In this document: one piece after another, positions 32,945-43,739 of the stretch | Position numbering within the stretch: position 1 is the first letter of the stretch | Layout of the letters: every line of letters begins with the position of its first letter | Assembly: GCA_011037195.1 (NCBI GenBank) | Contig: JAAEAF010006534.1 | Span: 1-64,000 of the forward strand | From: Triatoma infestans | Taxonomy: Eukaryota; Arthropoda; Insecta; Hemiptera; Reduviidae | DNA: 64,000 bases | Direction: 5' to 3' | Program-made: the position numbers and the translations under genes | The notes under the pieces: generated by a model | What the model was told of the DNA's origin: nothing | The model's input: only the letters and a program-made list of their open reading frames with translations | Database searches by the model: none

Positions 32945-33190
32945 TAATAATAGGGGAAGGGAATAGCTAAGTGGTTAGCGTACTGGACTCCCACGCGGAG
33001 GACCCGGGTTCGATTCCAGTTGTGCTGCCCTTAGATTTTTTCTTCATAGTGAGGATATTAGAAGCCTCTACAGCTCACTGTCCGATGGTGGACAGTGTTG
33101 TCTGTACTGAGAGAACACTGTCAGAGCCCGGCAAAGAAGGCTCCGAGCGCCAATGACCATAGATGTTGACGCGCCTTAAATATATTTAAA
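32945..33190 (+). repeat. SINE copy (family S1), full-length with tRNA head
   Basis: The head is tRNA-like: TAGCTAAGTGGTTAGCGTAC (A box) and ACCCGGGTTCGATTCC (B box) 30 bases apart, the layout of a pol III promoter. The body holds GCCCTTAGATTTTTTCTTC, CTACAGCTCACTGTCCG, CAGTGTTGTCTG, CCGGCAAAGAAGGCTCCG and GACCATAGATGTTGACGC, then an A/T-rich tail. This is the best copy to define the family. Confidence 0.92.
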
Positions 33191-33254
33191 AAAATAACAA
33201 CAGGAACTGGCACCATAACCTTGAAATTTGCGCAAAAGAAAAAGAAGTAAAAAA

Positions 33255-33330
33255 CAGCCGCTAATAGGAGGGATTGGGTTCAAGCCCAATGCTACCCTTA
33301 GAGTTTTCTTCCTAAAAGAAAAAAAATAGC
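33255..33330 (+). repeat. SINE fragment (family S1)
   Basis: Retains GGGATTGGGTTCAAGCCCAA (B box) and TGCTACCCTTAGAGTTTTCT, then stops. It lies just after the full copy. Confidence 0.65.
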
Positions 33331-33599
33331 GCTAATGCTTAGCTGTCGATGCTCCATAAAAAAACAAATAATAGTAATTACAATAGCAGCTGCCATTATC
33401 GCTTCGCTGCTGGGTGAGGAATTTAATAATATTTTTTTCCTACGCCATGATGTCGCGGATATCCAGGAGGCACGTGAGAACTATCTCGGACGCGAAGAAC
33501 GTCACCCCCCCCCATTTAATAATATAATAATAAAACCTTTCATTTCTCTTCAACTGCCGGAAATATTTAATTTGAGATCCCCTGTGTATGTTTTTAGCC

Positions 33600-33910
33600 T
33601 GTAGTGCGAGTTGTATGTGTTATGTTTGTTCAAAATAACTCGAGACACGAAAAATTTACACTCGATAATCCGCATAATAGGGAATCTGATACGGCAGTTT
33701 CGATCAGGATCCATCAAATGAATGTAGGATTTTACAAAATAAATTTTCAGCTTTAGGTATGTGATTTCTTGAAAAAGATTTCACTCGACTTTTTAAAATT
33801 TGGTGTACTAAATACATTAAAGCTGGTCATTCCTTTATATTTGAAACATTTTTTTTTAAAACAAAAATGATTTTGCGAGTTTCTTGGGGGAGGGGGGAGC
33901 TGTGCTTTAT
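33600..33910 (+). repeat. Family A repeat, diverged copy
   Basis: Contains CAAAATAACTCGAGACACG, AAATTTGGTGTACTAAATAC and TTTATATTTGAAACATTTTT followed by CTTGGGGGAGGGGGGAGC. Old and partial. Confidence 0.5.
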
Positions 33911-34116
33911 ACTATATCTTGAGCTATACCTGAAAGTCGTTATGCATTTCACTTCGGAACTTTTGAAAGTAAATCATGTCAATGTATATCAAAATCTATA
34001 GTTGACTGAAAATCTTTCTTTGCATTTTGCAGCTATTACAAAAAAAAAATGAAATAAACAGTGCAAATATTGTACTGGGAAATAGCTATTTTTTAACAAT
34101 CTTAATATTTATGTAG

Positions 34117-34283
34117 AGGAGATGGCTGAGAGATTCATAGAGTTAGTATCTGCTGCACACAATTCAGATGGATTACATGGATACGCTTTAGAAAGATTTA
34201 AAAGCTGTTTTTTGCCTTGGTGCCTGAGGCGTTATTCGGTTCCCGCTAATGATATGATAGAAGGAAGAATAATTTTTGACAAT
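34117..34283 (+). CDS. ADGB: Androglobin exon 14: globin half containing the F-helix region
   Basis: The acceptor is ATTTATGTAG and the donor GTAAGTAG at 34284. It enters in phase 1 (G plus AG makes Glu) and leaves in phase 0. The peptide runs EMAERFIELVSAAHNSDG, LHGYALERFKSC and CLRRYSVPANDMIEG. By eye it aligns with the globin helices carrying the heme-binding F8 histidine. The vertebrate TAHYPVP falls on LRRYSVP, so F8 appears to be Arg. Confidence 0.85.
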
Positions 34284-34900
34284 GTAAGTAGACTTTTTTT
34301 TTTTATAAATTGGATAAGCATTAATCTAATTTCTAGGTATCTGGAAAGAAGATTAATTACATGATTAATTGAAATCAGGATTCTTTTAACCGTTTGACAA
34401 TTAAGTGAAGGCCTTGGATTCCTTCTCAGAGAACATTTTTAAGAGATATATTTTGCATAAACACAAATTGAAGAGAATTTCTGAGAGTTGTCACTATTCT
34501 CTCGATTTTTTTTTTTTTTTGCCATTTGATATGTTATCCAGCAATAAAATTATTTTATTAATTCCGTAAGAGAAGATTTCGTTTTTCTCTTGCCACGAAG
34601 AAAGAATATTTTTATAATTTTCTACTGAAGGAAAAGCAATTAATAATAGGAATCCAAATTTTAAGTTTTAATTATAGAAAAATGTATCCTTTACAGGGAC
34701 AAATTTTTTAAAATAAACGCCTAATATTTCGTTTTAATTCTTTGTGGCATAAAAATAACATACTTTAAAAAAAAAAAAAAAAAAAAATCAGGCATGAAAT
34801 ACTCGCACAGAAAATTCTTTTACTGAAATTATTACAATTCTTATTGGAACATTTTCTTCAAACTTGTAACTATTACTAAACGTTTGAAATTATAAATGTA
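34284..34900. other. Intron 14, left part: no recognised feature
   Basis: AT-rich with T and A runs (34507-34520, 34766-34787). Confidence 0.35.
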
Positions 34901-34902
34901 GA

Positions 34903-35260
34903 GCCTTCACGCTTCATGCTACTGGCTAGCACACGCGCCTTTGGTGTGAGAATTCAGGTTAGATTCCCGTGAAGGCCAAGTCGGTGCTGACCCAGCGTCG
35001 TGAGAAAAAGTAAAAGGCGAACTTTTCGCGGCATGCTTACTGCAATCCCCCAATACAAATCGCCGTCCGGCCATGCCTTGGCCCCTTCACAGGCTGTTGT
35101 GCCATAGATTTTATATAAATGCAGATGGTAGGATTGTTGGCTTTTGAATTTTAGACAACTTAATATATAAAAGAATTTGTTGACCATTGATGAATTATGT
35201 TATGAAGAAATTTGGTGAAAGTTAAAAAGGTTTTCTTCTTTGGTTTTTCCCCAGGCGACC
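34903..35260 (+). repeat. tRNA-headed retroposon, third SINE type, with Penelope-like end
   Basis: The left end reads like a tRNA: GCTACTGGCTAGCACACGCG (A box), then CAGGTTAGATTCCCGTGAAGG (B box plus arm). The body includes CGAACTTTTCGCGGCATGC and ATGCCTTGGCCCCTTCACAG. The right end (35165-35225, GAATTTGTTGACCATTGATG) is reverse complementary to the Penelope-type fragment at 25900-25975. Confidence 0.6.
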
Positions 35261-35399
35261 AACATTTTGTTTATTTTATATTAATTTTAAATTAAAATAC
35301 TTAATTGAGATTATTATTATGGATTGAGAGAATGTTTCATTCCTTACTAGGAAGGCAGAAAAAAGTTCAATTTTGATAATAAAACCAATATTTTTTTAG

Positions 35400-35501
35400 G
35401 TGCTGGAGGATAAGGTTATGAAAATGATTTTTGAGAATGTTGATGATAGTGAAATTCCTATAACTATATTACGATTTAGAATTATCTTTTTAGATGACCA
35501 G
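35400..35501 (+). CDS. ADGB: Androglobin exon 15: end of first globin half
   Basis: The acceptor is ATTTTTTTAG and the donor GTAGAATT at 35502. The 34 codons are phase 0 to 0. The peptide VLEDKVMKMIFENVDDSE then IPITILRFRIIFLDDQ aligns with the vertebrate FHISLWRLMKKV and FKFAFRAMVLDLE segments. Confidence 0.82.
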
Positions 35502-36478
35502 GTAGAATTGAATTATTCTTACTTTCGTTTTAATTCAGGCAATTCGTTTTAATATATGACAATTTAAAGAATTTTGAAATGTTAACTTTTCTACAGCCAT
35601 TGATGGCAACTATTTCAAACCATAAAAAAATAGTAGAAATATCCATTTTGATGTATTGATTAAAAAATATAAGCGTATAAATTATATCATCTGTAAAAAT
35701 AAAACAGAACTTAATTTTTATTATATTTTGATTTAAAACAAGTGAGTTTACATTCAGAATTGGGGGAGCCTTAGCTTTTCTACTTATAAAGTCTTTAAAT
35801 TTAAGGAAATGATCGTATGAATGGGAAAGTATAAGTTATAAAAGAATAGTAGACCAGAATACATGATAATCAAGTCGTTTTCCTTTTTTTTCTCTTCAGA
35901 ATTTCAAGAATCGAAGTTTCTTTATAAATGCTGATTTTTTATTTAACAAACATCATACCATTTTTTCTAAAGCCTCAACATTATTGTCTGAAATATAGAG
36001 TCTAAATTGGTGAAACACAGCCATTAAGCTTCGTCCTAGAGAGCAATGAAAATCAGTATGGTTTTACTTCCTTTACCGTAACCCAAGACTAAGATTCGGA
36101 AATAAAATCATTTATGTGGATTTAGTGATCTACTTGTGAATTTCAAAGTGATGAACTCATCTAACGTTTGCTTTAGAACCTGTCGAATTCATATCGGTGG
36201 AGGCATACTCCATAACTCAACTAGGTCAGTCAATGTAAGACTTCTACTGTTAAAAATTTATTTTTAAAACTATTAAGTCCCTAAATGATTCATTAAAAAA
36301 AAAAGAAAAAAAAAAGAGTTCTAAGGCTGACGTTGAAGAGGGTTTTCCCTTAAAGGCGTGCGGCTATCAGTAATTTATAATGGTTAATTTCTGGATGTTT
36401 TATTTCTGTTTTAGAAGCCATTATTTTCTTTTACGATAGTTACTAATCAGTTAATTTTAATACACATTTTGATTTTAG
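35502..36478. other. Intron 15: no recognised feature
   Basis: AT-rich; A run at 36297-36315. No gene or clear transposon. Confidence 0.4.
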
Positions 36479-36702
36479 TTCGGAGAAAATTTTCTACACC
36501 AATATGGAGAATTCGTGGGAGATATTAGGAGACAAGTGACATTGCTTGAGAAATGTGATTTACAGGAAGAACTCTTATTCATAGATCCTAAAAAAATATA
36601 CACTTCTAATGACAGACGAAAGATTTACGAGCATCTTCTTGAAAGTAAAAAACTAAAAGCGAAAAGAAAGTTCAGGAAGAAACTTAATGACGATGATGAC
36701 GG
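36479..36702 (+). CDS. ADGB: Androglobin exon 16: region where the IQ motif is expected
   Basis: The acceptor is TTTTGATTTTAG; it enters in phase 0. The peptide FGENFLHQYGEFVGDIRRQ is followed by RRKIYEHLLESKKLKAKRK and NDDDDG. The donor is uncertain: GTTAAT at 36703 leaves phase 2 and fits exon 17, giving DDDDG-DEEID. GTTCAG at 36670 also leaves phase 2. If unspliced, the frame runs to a stop at 36769-36771. Vertebrate androglobin has a calmodulin-binding IQ motif near here; I see only a basic stretch and no IQxxxR. Confidence 0.7.
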
Positions 36703-36950
36703 GTTAATGGATTTAAAAAATATATATTTATGTAGTTCAGTATATGTATTTCTAGCTACCCAAGATGATTGAAAAAAAGGAACTGAATTCGCAATCTGGC
36801 CGTTGAAAACGCGAATTAGCCAGCAAATCTTTTGTCTATATCTCTATCTTAATTCACAAAATGCAAATTGTTGATGGATATGAAGGAAAGGATTTTGAGT
36901 TTCGGTCTTTTTTTAACCAAAAATAAAAAAAAACTTAAATTTTTGCCAAC

Positions 36951-36979
36951 GTTTCGACAAATATATTGTCTTTTTCAAG
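36951..36979 (-). ncRNA. Hammerhead-like core in Penelope pLTR (minus)
   Basis: Minus strand: stem GACAA/TTGTC is perfect, flanked by GAAACGTTGG on one side. The first box reads TTGAAAA in place of CUGANGA, so the core is diverged and likely inactive. Confidence 0.35.
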
Positions 36980-37295
36980 GCCTCCAACATATAAATACAA
37001 TAGTTATTTTTTGAAAGTCAAAAACAAAAAAACAGAAAGTAATAATAATTAAAATTATGGATTAATTTATAAAACATTTTTTTGGTTTATTTACATAAAA
37101 AATATAAAAACTAATAAAAAAATCTTTAAAACATATCCAACTTGAAAACTTATGTAAAATTTAGAACTAAAAAGTTGAGAACACCTCAACAACACAGAGA
37201 AAAGTGAAAAAATAAACCATAGTGAAAGGCAGGCAGGTATATTTATAACGGGACTAGAGGAGAAAGGGGTCTATTTGGAAAAACAAGGTCAGGGA

Positions 37296-37877
37296 TTAAG
37301 AAATCAGGTTATGATAAATTAAAGAGAGACCGTTGGTATCTGTCCTATAATTAATAGAATTTTTCTCTTTTTTTATATAAAGCATTTCTAAAAAATTAAG
37401 TTTTTTCCTATTACGTTCAGTTGCCAAAATAATGGTGTTAGAAAAGTCAAAATCGTGTCTTTTTTCAGTATGGTGTTTAGTGAGTGCTGTTATGTTATCA
37501 GAGTTAGGTTTGTTTTTTCTACAGTCGTGTTGGTATAACCTGTTCTTTAAATATTGTTTCGTTTGTCCAATATACGTGGCTGTACATTGCCGGCAATTTA
37601 TTTTGTAAATAATATTTGATTGTAATTCAGTCGGCGTAGGGTCTTTTAATCTAGTGAAAAGTTTGTGTATTGTATTCGTTGCTTTATGTGCTAGGATAAT
37701 GTTATATGGTCTGAGGACTTTGGATATTTTTTCTGATAGGTTTCTTATATAAGGAAAGGAGATATATTTCGGAATAGATGTGGAGTTGTTTTTGATTTTG
37801 ACTTTCAAAAAATAACCTATTGTATTTATATGTTGTAGGCCTTGAAAAAGACAATATATTTGTTGAAACGTTGGCAA
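37296..37877 (-). CDS. Penelope GIY-YIG endonuclease C-terminal part
   Basis: The 193-codon frame starts inside the inverted pLTR, so its first 35 residues or so (QQIYCLFQGLQHINTIGYF) are a translation of terminal repeat. Genuine Penelope sequence follows: IPKYISFPYIRNLSEKISKV and ILAHKATNTIHKLFTRLKD, then the endonuclease: YKINCRQCTATYIGQTKQYL, KNRLYQHD and LNFLEMLYIKK. The YIG, the Arg after it and the Glu are retained. The RT that normally precedes is absent. Confidence 0.85.
   Translation of the reverse strand: MPTFQQIYCLFQGLQHINTIGYFLKVKIKNNSTSIPKYISFPYIRNLSEKISKVLRPYNIILAHKATNTIHKLFTRLKDPTPTELQSNIIYKINCRQCTATYIGQTKQYLKNRLYQHDCRKNKPNSDNITALTKHHTEKRHDFDFSNTIILATERNRKKLNFLEMLYIKKEKNSINYRTDTNGLSLIYHNLIS
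37841..37869 (+). ncRNA. Hammerhead-like core in inverted Penelope pLTR (plus)
   Basis: The mirror copy of the motif at 36951: CTTGAAAAAGACAATATATT, then TGTTGAAACGTTGGC. It shows the same first-box changes, so these predate the insertion. Confidence 0.35.
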
Positions 37878-37984
37878 TAATTTAAGTTTTTTTTTTATTT
37901 TTGGTTAAAAAAAGACCGAAACTCAAAATCCTTTCCTTCATACAAGTAACGGTCGAGAAGAATCTTCCATAGTTGATGGATATG

Positions 37985-39319
37985 TTAACGCTTAGATTTG
38001 TATTTTTTATATTTTTCATTTACAAAATTGCCTCTAAGTCAGCTTGAATAATTGCGAATTCAGAATTGCTTAGGCCTTTTTTGGGGGGAAATAGACGTTT
38101 TTTTCCAGAATTCTAGCAACCCATAATTATACCACTTTATCAATGAGAATCTCAGGTCTTATACTTCACACTCTGAACTCTCACACTTAATTTAGGGCCT
38201 GCAAGAATAATGATACGTATGGGCCTAATGTACACAAACGCACATCATATAGCTGACTAATATATGACATTCATAAATGACTTAAATGACATAAATTCAT
38301 ATATGACTCATTTCCTTCTGCACGTGCAGTTATTATATATTCAGTTTATTTGACTTTTAACGAATTATGCAAAGGTGGAGTACTTTAATAGTGTCCGCAA
38401 ACGGCAAAAGGAATTGAGATACAAACATCTTTTAACGTTTAGACTTAATATTGATTATTAATTTTATAATAATTGTGTTTAATTTATAATTAATATTAAG
38501 TATTATAATTTATATTATTTACAATTTGCAAACATAATGAAATTTGTAAGTTTGCTAAATATCTGTACCAAAGACACGGTTTAACTTGAACAAATGGCCT
38601 TCCTGGGTGTTTTATTCTTTTTCTTCCAACAGAAGTTCCTACAACACTGGCTTCAAAGGTCTGAGAAGATTCCTCTTGGGTTTGAATAGGAGACAATTAT
38701 GCCAAACTTACATTAAGCAAGTTTTCCGAGATGTAATAACCTCTTTCCAAAGAAAATATTAGTCAATCAGTCTTGAATTTAGAGGTATTTCCTAGAGTCA
38801 GACTGATGCCTAGAACGAATACTGTTATTCAGTTGTTTGTCAGATATATGTTTCAGGTCTTCTCGCTTACCCCTAGATTAGCAAACTAAGAATAAGAAAC
38901 TATAGACCTATATATAACTACTGTCTAATTTTATAGTCTCATTAACTATAACCAGTCGATTGGCCGCAATATTTTAGAGTCCATAAAGCAAAACAATGTA
39001 ACATGCAACCTCCTAACCTGAGTTCATGAGGGTTGAGATAGCATTTAGTGCTGGACTTGTAGCATTTGCTACTTTTGCTTCTAGGTTAATCCTTCAGTAC
39101 CTCTCCGATCTATTTGTCCTTTACCAATACATTGCAATGTTTTATTTACATTTGCTGTCCAAAAGCATCTTGCAAAACCAGAGATTTAATTGTAAACTAA
39201 ATATTAATAGATGTAGTACATCTAGGTTAAAAGTTAAACATTCATAAAGTAAGTTATGAACTAAATTAAAGAACTTATCTTTACTTTCATTAATTTATTA
39301 TTAAAATATTTTTATTCAG
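37985..39319. other. Intron 16, right part: no recognised feature
   Basis: AT-rich, no supported gene. Short frames at 38496-38696 (-) and 39026-39247 (+) lack motifs. Confidence 0.4.
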
Positions 39320-39382
39320 TGATGAAGAAATCGATCCTAATTTGATGTTTACCCTGCCTGAAAACTGTATCAAATTATTGAA
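39320..39382 (+). CDS. ADGB: Androglobin exon 17
   Basis: The acceptor is TTTTTATTCAG and the donor GTAAGTCA at 39383. It enters and leaves in phase 2. The peptide is DEEIDPNLMFTLPENCIKLL. Its last partial codon (AA) joins the G of exon 18 to give Lys, reading KLLKTILEYDNAF. That matches the vertebrate stretch LEQYAVSLLRLMF at the start of the second globin half. Confidence 0.8.
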
Positions 39383-40199
39383 GTAAGTCATTATTTTTAA
39401 AATTTTTGAAATGAGAAAAATTATTCTACTTTAGATTTATTTTAAGACATCTCTTTTGAAATCTACATTTAAGCTAGATCCAAACTTTACTGAAGTTGGC
39501 ATATTTCTGCATTATGCAATGCTGAAGAAAATTTAATAAAGTGGGAGTGATCATTTATTTATTTATTTTTTTTTTTTTGTTCTCAGCACATTTATTTCTT
39601 GGCGGGATTAATTGCTTTGTTTTATGAAATATGTTTCATTGGTATCATGAAATCATGATTTCAATCATTCAATATCATGAAAGCTGACACTTTTGGATAG
39701 ATTAATAAACTACCTTCCATGAAATTACACAAGTGCAAGAACATTAAACTTTTTTAAACGACTTACAAACATATTATTTTATAGATAGATTGGATAAATG
39801 GTTCAGTTACAAATCATTGTGTTTTACATTCTTCAACAAATCAACTTCACCATTAAACTACATGAAAATAAGAGCAAACTGTATTTATAGATGATCCCAT
39901 TATACTCCTCATTCTTTCAATATTATAATAGCCTCGAGAGAGATATGCCAGATTTAGAAAATACCACTATACATTTACTGGAGCTCTCACAAGAATCGAT
40001 CTTGGACCGCTCTGAGTATTATCGCTGCTAGGCAGGGATCCTGATAATAAAGGATACTAATTTCTTTTTTCAGTATATGTAGAGAATTGCTATTTACCTC
40101 TTCGTGCAATCTGTGGCAAGCTAAATCGAAATTAGGATTCCCAGCTAAAGAACCTAACGAAAAATTATATTTTGCTGTGACTGCTGTTCAAAAGAAGAT

Positions 40200-42000
40200 T
40201 TTGCATTAAAAATATGATAGAAGTTTTGAAAGTGCAACTTCTTCAAATAAAAAATATGAAACTGCCAAGTGGACAGTGACAACGTTATTAGAAATGCCAT
40301 TAACGAAATAAACACGCTTAATAAGAGAGCTAAATATTGTGTTATATAATGTCGAAGAATATATCTATAGAAGCATATAGTAGCTGGAATTTTCGAACAT
40401 TTATCCCCGGATAAAGATGTACAAGATTTTCAAATCGCTTAGGTTATCCTATCTCACGGAAGATATGCCTATACAATGTAATCTACCACACAATGAAGTA
40501 CAGATCGCTTTATTAAAAGGAATTAATGAGTACAGCAAACAACACTCTCTAACGTTGCTTCATCTCGTGTTGGATATTTAAATGCACTCAGAGAGAGCTT
40601 AACACCTGCATAATAAGTGGCGAATTTAATATTACTAATCGCTTCATTGATGGAAGTTTGGCGATTGTAAAAACGCAAAAACTAAAGTCTGGACTGTTAA
40701 CATATTATTATCAAAATATAAGAAACCTTAGAATTAAGTTAAATGAATTTAATTTTATTAGATAGTGTAGATGAAAAAGACATTATATTATATTAATGAA
40801 CAAATCTCAGTGATGAGACCTCCTTATTAGATTTCGTCAAGAACTGATTCCAGAAGAGAGAAGAGCTCGTGTTATTAATATTCTAATCACAAAAAAAAGT
40901 GGAGTAGCTGTACGTTAGCTCTCAGCTTTCCCAAACACAAGTTACTGACACAGTTGAACAACTCTTCGTTAAAATTAAGATAAATAATATCATTATCATA
41001 ATTTTGACTGGGTATATATCACCTGAGTCTATTATAAGTATGAAACGCATTGCAATGCTTTGGAAGAAATCACCTCTAGTGGAATATTCTGATCTGCCAT
41101 CAGTGTTTTAGGGGACTACAATTCACCAGGAGTTAATTGGTCTGATTCTATTGCAAAATCTCGCTTTCCAAAGACTACCTCTTCTCTCTTTTCAGACACA
41201 TACACGAACCTTGGTCTACATCAAAGGAACCATCTCTGTTGTTGTCCACAGCAACAGAGATGTTTTACTAGATCTAGTGTTCTCTTCGAATAACGCTTAA
41301 GATGTATACCATTCTCTAGATCCTTTTCTTCCTGAAGAAGGCTGCCATCCTGTACATCCTAATTCTTATGTAGACTTCGAATGTGAACTTAGTAATGTAT
41401 CCGATTTTTAAAAAATGTTTGATTTTAAAAACTGTCGTTATAAAAAATTATGATAAACAGCACAAATATCCTTTCTTGGCAAATTAATAGATATATTACA
41501 CAAAGGAATCCGTCTCTAGATAAAATTAGTTACTCTAAATATTCAAAATGGTTTCAATAAGAATATTTATTCAAAATGTATAAAAAGACAAATCCTATCA
41601 CTAAACCTAGATATTAGATCAATCAGTCATTAGGAATTTGTACTGCCATTTTGTAATACAAACTTTGGAATATAACTCCATTGTTTGGCCTCCATTTTAT
41701 TATTCCTCAAGCAATAAATTAGAAAGAATACAGAAAAAATTCTGGGTATGATTGGCATGCATATAAGTTTCCACGCTTCCAATATTCCACTTGAAAAGCT
41801 TATAGAAACATTGGACATCTTGTACCTCCCTTCACTCGAACCTTGTCGAGCAACAACTGAACTAGTTTTTCAATTAAAACTACTAAACAATCTAATCGAC
41901 TCAACCATCGTGATAAATAAAATTAATTTAACATACCACTAGCCCCAGTTAAAAATAAAAATCATTCTCATATATAACAGGAGAGACTATCTTGTCAATA
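40200..42000 (+). mobile_element. Decayed LINE, internally deleted (ORF1, endonuclease, RT end)
   Basis: In order: ELNIVLYNVEEYIYRSI, like the ORF1 motif N(I/L)VLYGVEE (about 40318-40375); GDYNSPGVNWSDSIAKSRF, the GDFNxP..W motif of the apurinic endonuclease (41110-41170); DTYTNLGLHQR and DPFLPEEGCHPVHPN (end of endonuclease); then directly RNLYCHFVIQTLEYNSIVW, ERIQKKF and GMHISFHASNIP (RT thumb), ending near 41945. The RT palm is missing, so the element has a deletion of more than 1 kb. It is CR1- or Jockey-like. Confidence 0.7.
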
Positions 42001-43001
42001 GTCCTAAGTACAGAATTAAGAGAAAAGCAAAGAAATTATTTAACATCGAGTTTCACTGTAATAACTTATATTCATTTAAAAGCTATATCCTAAAAACTCG
42101 CAACATATAGTATATTAAAATATATAATAAGATATATCTTACAGTTTCTCTTGGTTTCTACATAAATATATTAATTCGAATCGTTATTGTTATTTTATGT
42201 TATAAAAGTATTATTTGTGTTCAATTAATCAATACTCATTATTTTCTCTATTTTTATTATTCTTATTGCTTCTTATGCAACTGTTACTATTATTAACTTC
42301 TGCAAAATTTAAATGTAATTATGTTCAAGCAATTTGCAAATATATTACTATTCTTCTAACATTCCACCATCAGATTGTTACATAATTGATTCCATGTTAA
42401 TTCTATATATTGTTAAGTTTATTATTTTTGATACATTATATATTTTTATCTCTATATTTTTAAATTTTATTCACTTTTTTTTTATCTCTAGTTTTTATTA
42501 TATTGTAATATATATATTTTTCTTAATTATTTAAGACATGAGATTCTAAACAGCACTTTTGAAAACACAATATACATATGAGGTTAACTGTCCATATAAA
42601 TAAATAATGAAATAAATTCTAAGCGCATTTATGGGCTGTTAACGCAATCAAGAAGAAGCACATCATAAAATATGGCGATGTTGAAAGGAATAATATTTTC
42701 TTTTTAATGTGCAAATTTCCGTTTATATCTATAATTTGCGGCACTATATGAAGCGAAAGGGTTTGTCTTATAGGTTGCATAGCAGACTGATCCTCCCAAA
42801 ATGAAATTTTTTTAAGTGAAACTACCAAGCCGTATCCAAAGGTTTTCGATGGTTTTTGTTTGATGTTGGAACATGTAATCTATAATTTTTTTTATTTTTT
42901 TAAATACAAATCATAAAGGTAGGATTTTAGGTGGGGATGTTATTATTTATAAGATTGTTTCATTTACCATTAGAATTTGATGAAATCTTTTCTTTTTTTA
43001 G
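42001..43001. other. Intron 17, right part: no recognised feature
   Basis: Very AT-rich sequence between the LINE and exon 18. The minus frame at 42619-42828 has no motif. Confidence 0.4.
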
Positions 43002-43164
43002 GACTATACTTGAATATGACAATGCATTTGCGTCTATGTACCCCCATAAACGGGATGCAATTACAAATAATGTTTATCGAGATTATAAAGGAACCACAGA
43101 TATTATACCAACTTTGAAATGGGCCATAATTGCGAGATTCTATTTTAATGTACACAGCGAAGTG
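43002..43164 (+). CDS. ADGB: Androglobin exon 18: end of globin, YRDYKG motif
   Basis: The acceptor is TCTTTTTTTAG and the donor GTAAGTTT at 43165. It enters in phase 2 and leaves in phase 0. The peptide TILEYDNAFASMYPHKRD is followed by VYRDYKGTTDIIPTLKWA and RFYFNVHSEV. It matches the vertebrate segment with ADYTVTYQEQPPNSW and FRETFLV. An inverted pair of LINE fragments flanks this exon and exon 19. Confidence 0.88.
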
Positions 43165-43271
43165 GTAAGTTTGAGACATTTGGTTTGTATTTTGTGCGTT
43201 TTGTATGCGTTTGCATCATTCCTTGAATAAATAGAAATACATTTTTAATATTAAAATTTTTTTTTTTTCAG

Positions 43272-43403
43272 CCAATTCCATGCAGTTTTAGTCTTACCTG
43301 CAACATAGGCAAAGTGGTACTTGTTGTTTATGATCTTGATGCTGAAGAATTGATTTACACTAATTATGATCCTAATTATGTATATTATTTCGCAGCAAAT
43401 AGG
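43272..43403 (+). CDS. ADGB: Androglobin exon 19
   Basis: The acceptor is a long T tract ending in CAG and the donor GTAATTTA at 43404. It is phase 0 to 0. The peptide PIPCSFSLTCNIGKVVLVV then YDLDAEELI and YFAANR aligns with the vertebrate VPKVYTTLPICILHIVNND segment. It is only 107 bp from exon 18. Confidence 0.87.
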
Positions 43404-43739
43404 GTAATTTATTTTAAGAAAGTTTTATTTTATGATTTATAGATAATTAAGATTAAGGAAATAAGATTAGATGAGTCTGCAGATTTTATATTTCTTTTAT
43501 TTATTTACCACTTGTTGATTTTTCCCCTCTTGGAGTGTTGTTTCTTGAATGAAAATAAAATAGCCTGCACCATCCAGGATATTTTTTATAAGCCATTATA
43601 AAAAAGCGTGGAAGCGTTTTCTTTTTATTTGTTTTATGTTTGTATCTGCTATTATTTTTTATATATTTTCTTTTAAGTGAAACGATCGAAAATTTTGTTG
43701 CTCTATTTAATTAAAACTTTTTCGTTTATATTAGTGGGT

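Larger units (their letters stand above)
36883..37971 (-). mobile_element. Penelope-like element, 5'-truncated, with perfect target duplication
   Basis: A perfect 13-bp direct repeat GTTGATGGATATG flanks it at 36870-36882 and 37972-37984. The minus strand encodes a GIY-YIG domain. Sequence from 36888 to 37025 is repeated as reverse complement at about 37787-37935, so one terminal repeat (pLTR) is present at each end in inverted orientation. Inverted pLTR pieces at the truncated end are typical for this class. The RT is missing. Confidence 0.88.

Noticed and set aside
32960..33025. tRNA gene
   Set aside because: A and B boxes are present but the acceptor stem does not close and SINE body follows; it is a SINE head.
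40073..40209. Exon-like stretch after CTTTTTTCAG with 45 open codons (ICRELLFTSSCNLWQAKSKL and on)
   Set aside because: Entry phase fits, but exon 17 joins exon 18 directly in phase with a conserved peptide, there is no suitable donor before the stop, and the peptide has no androglobin match. It may belong to the LINE that follows.
40318..40375. Possible androglobin exon (ELNIVLYNVEEYI)
   Set aside because: Reads as the ORF1 motif of a LINE that continues into an endonuclease and RT end; no splice sites.
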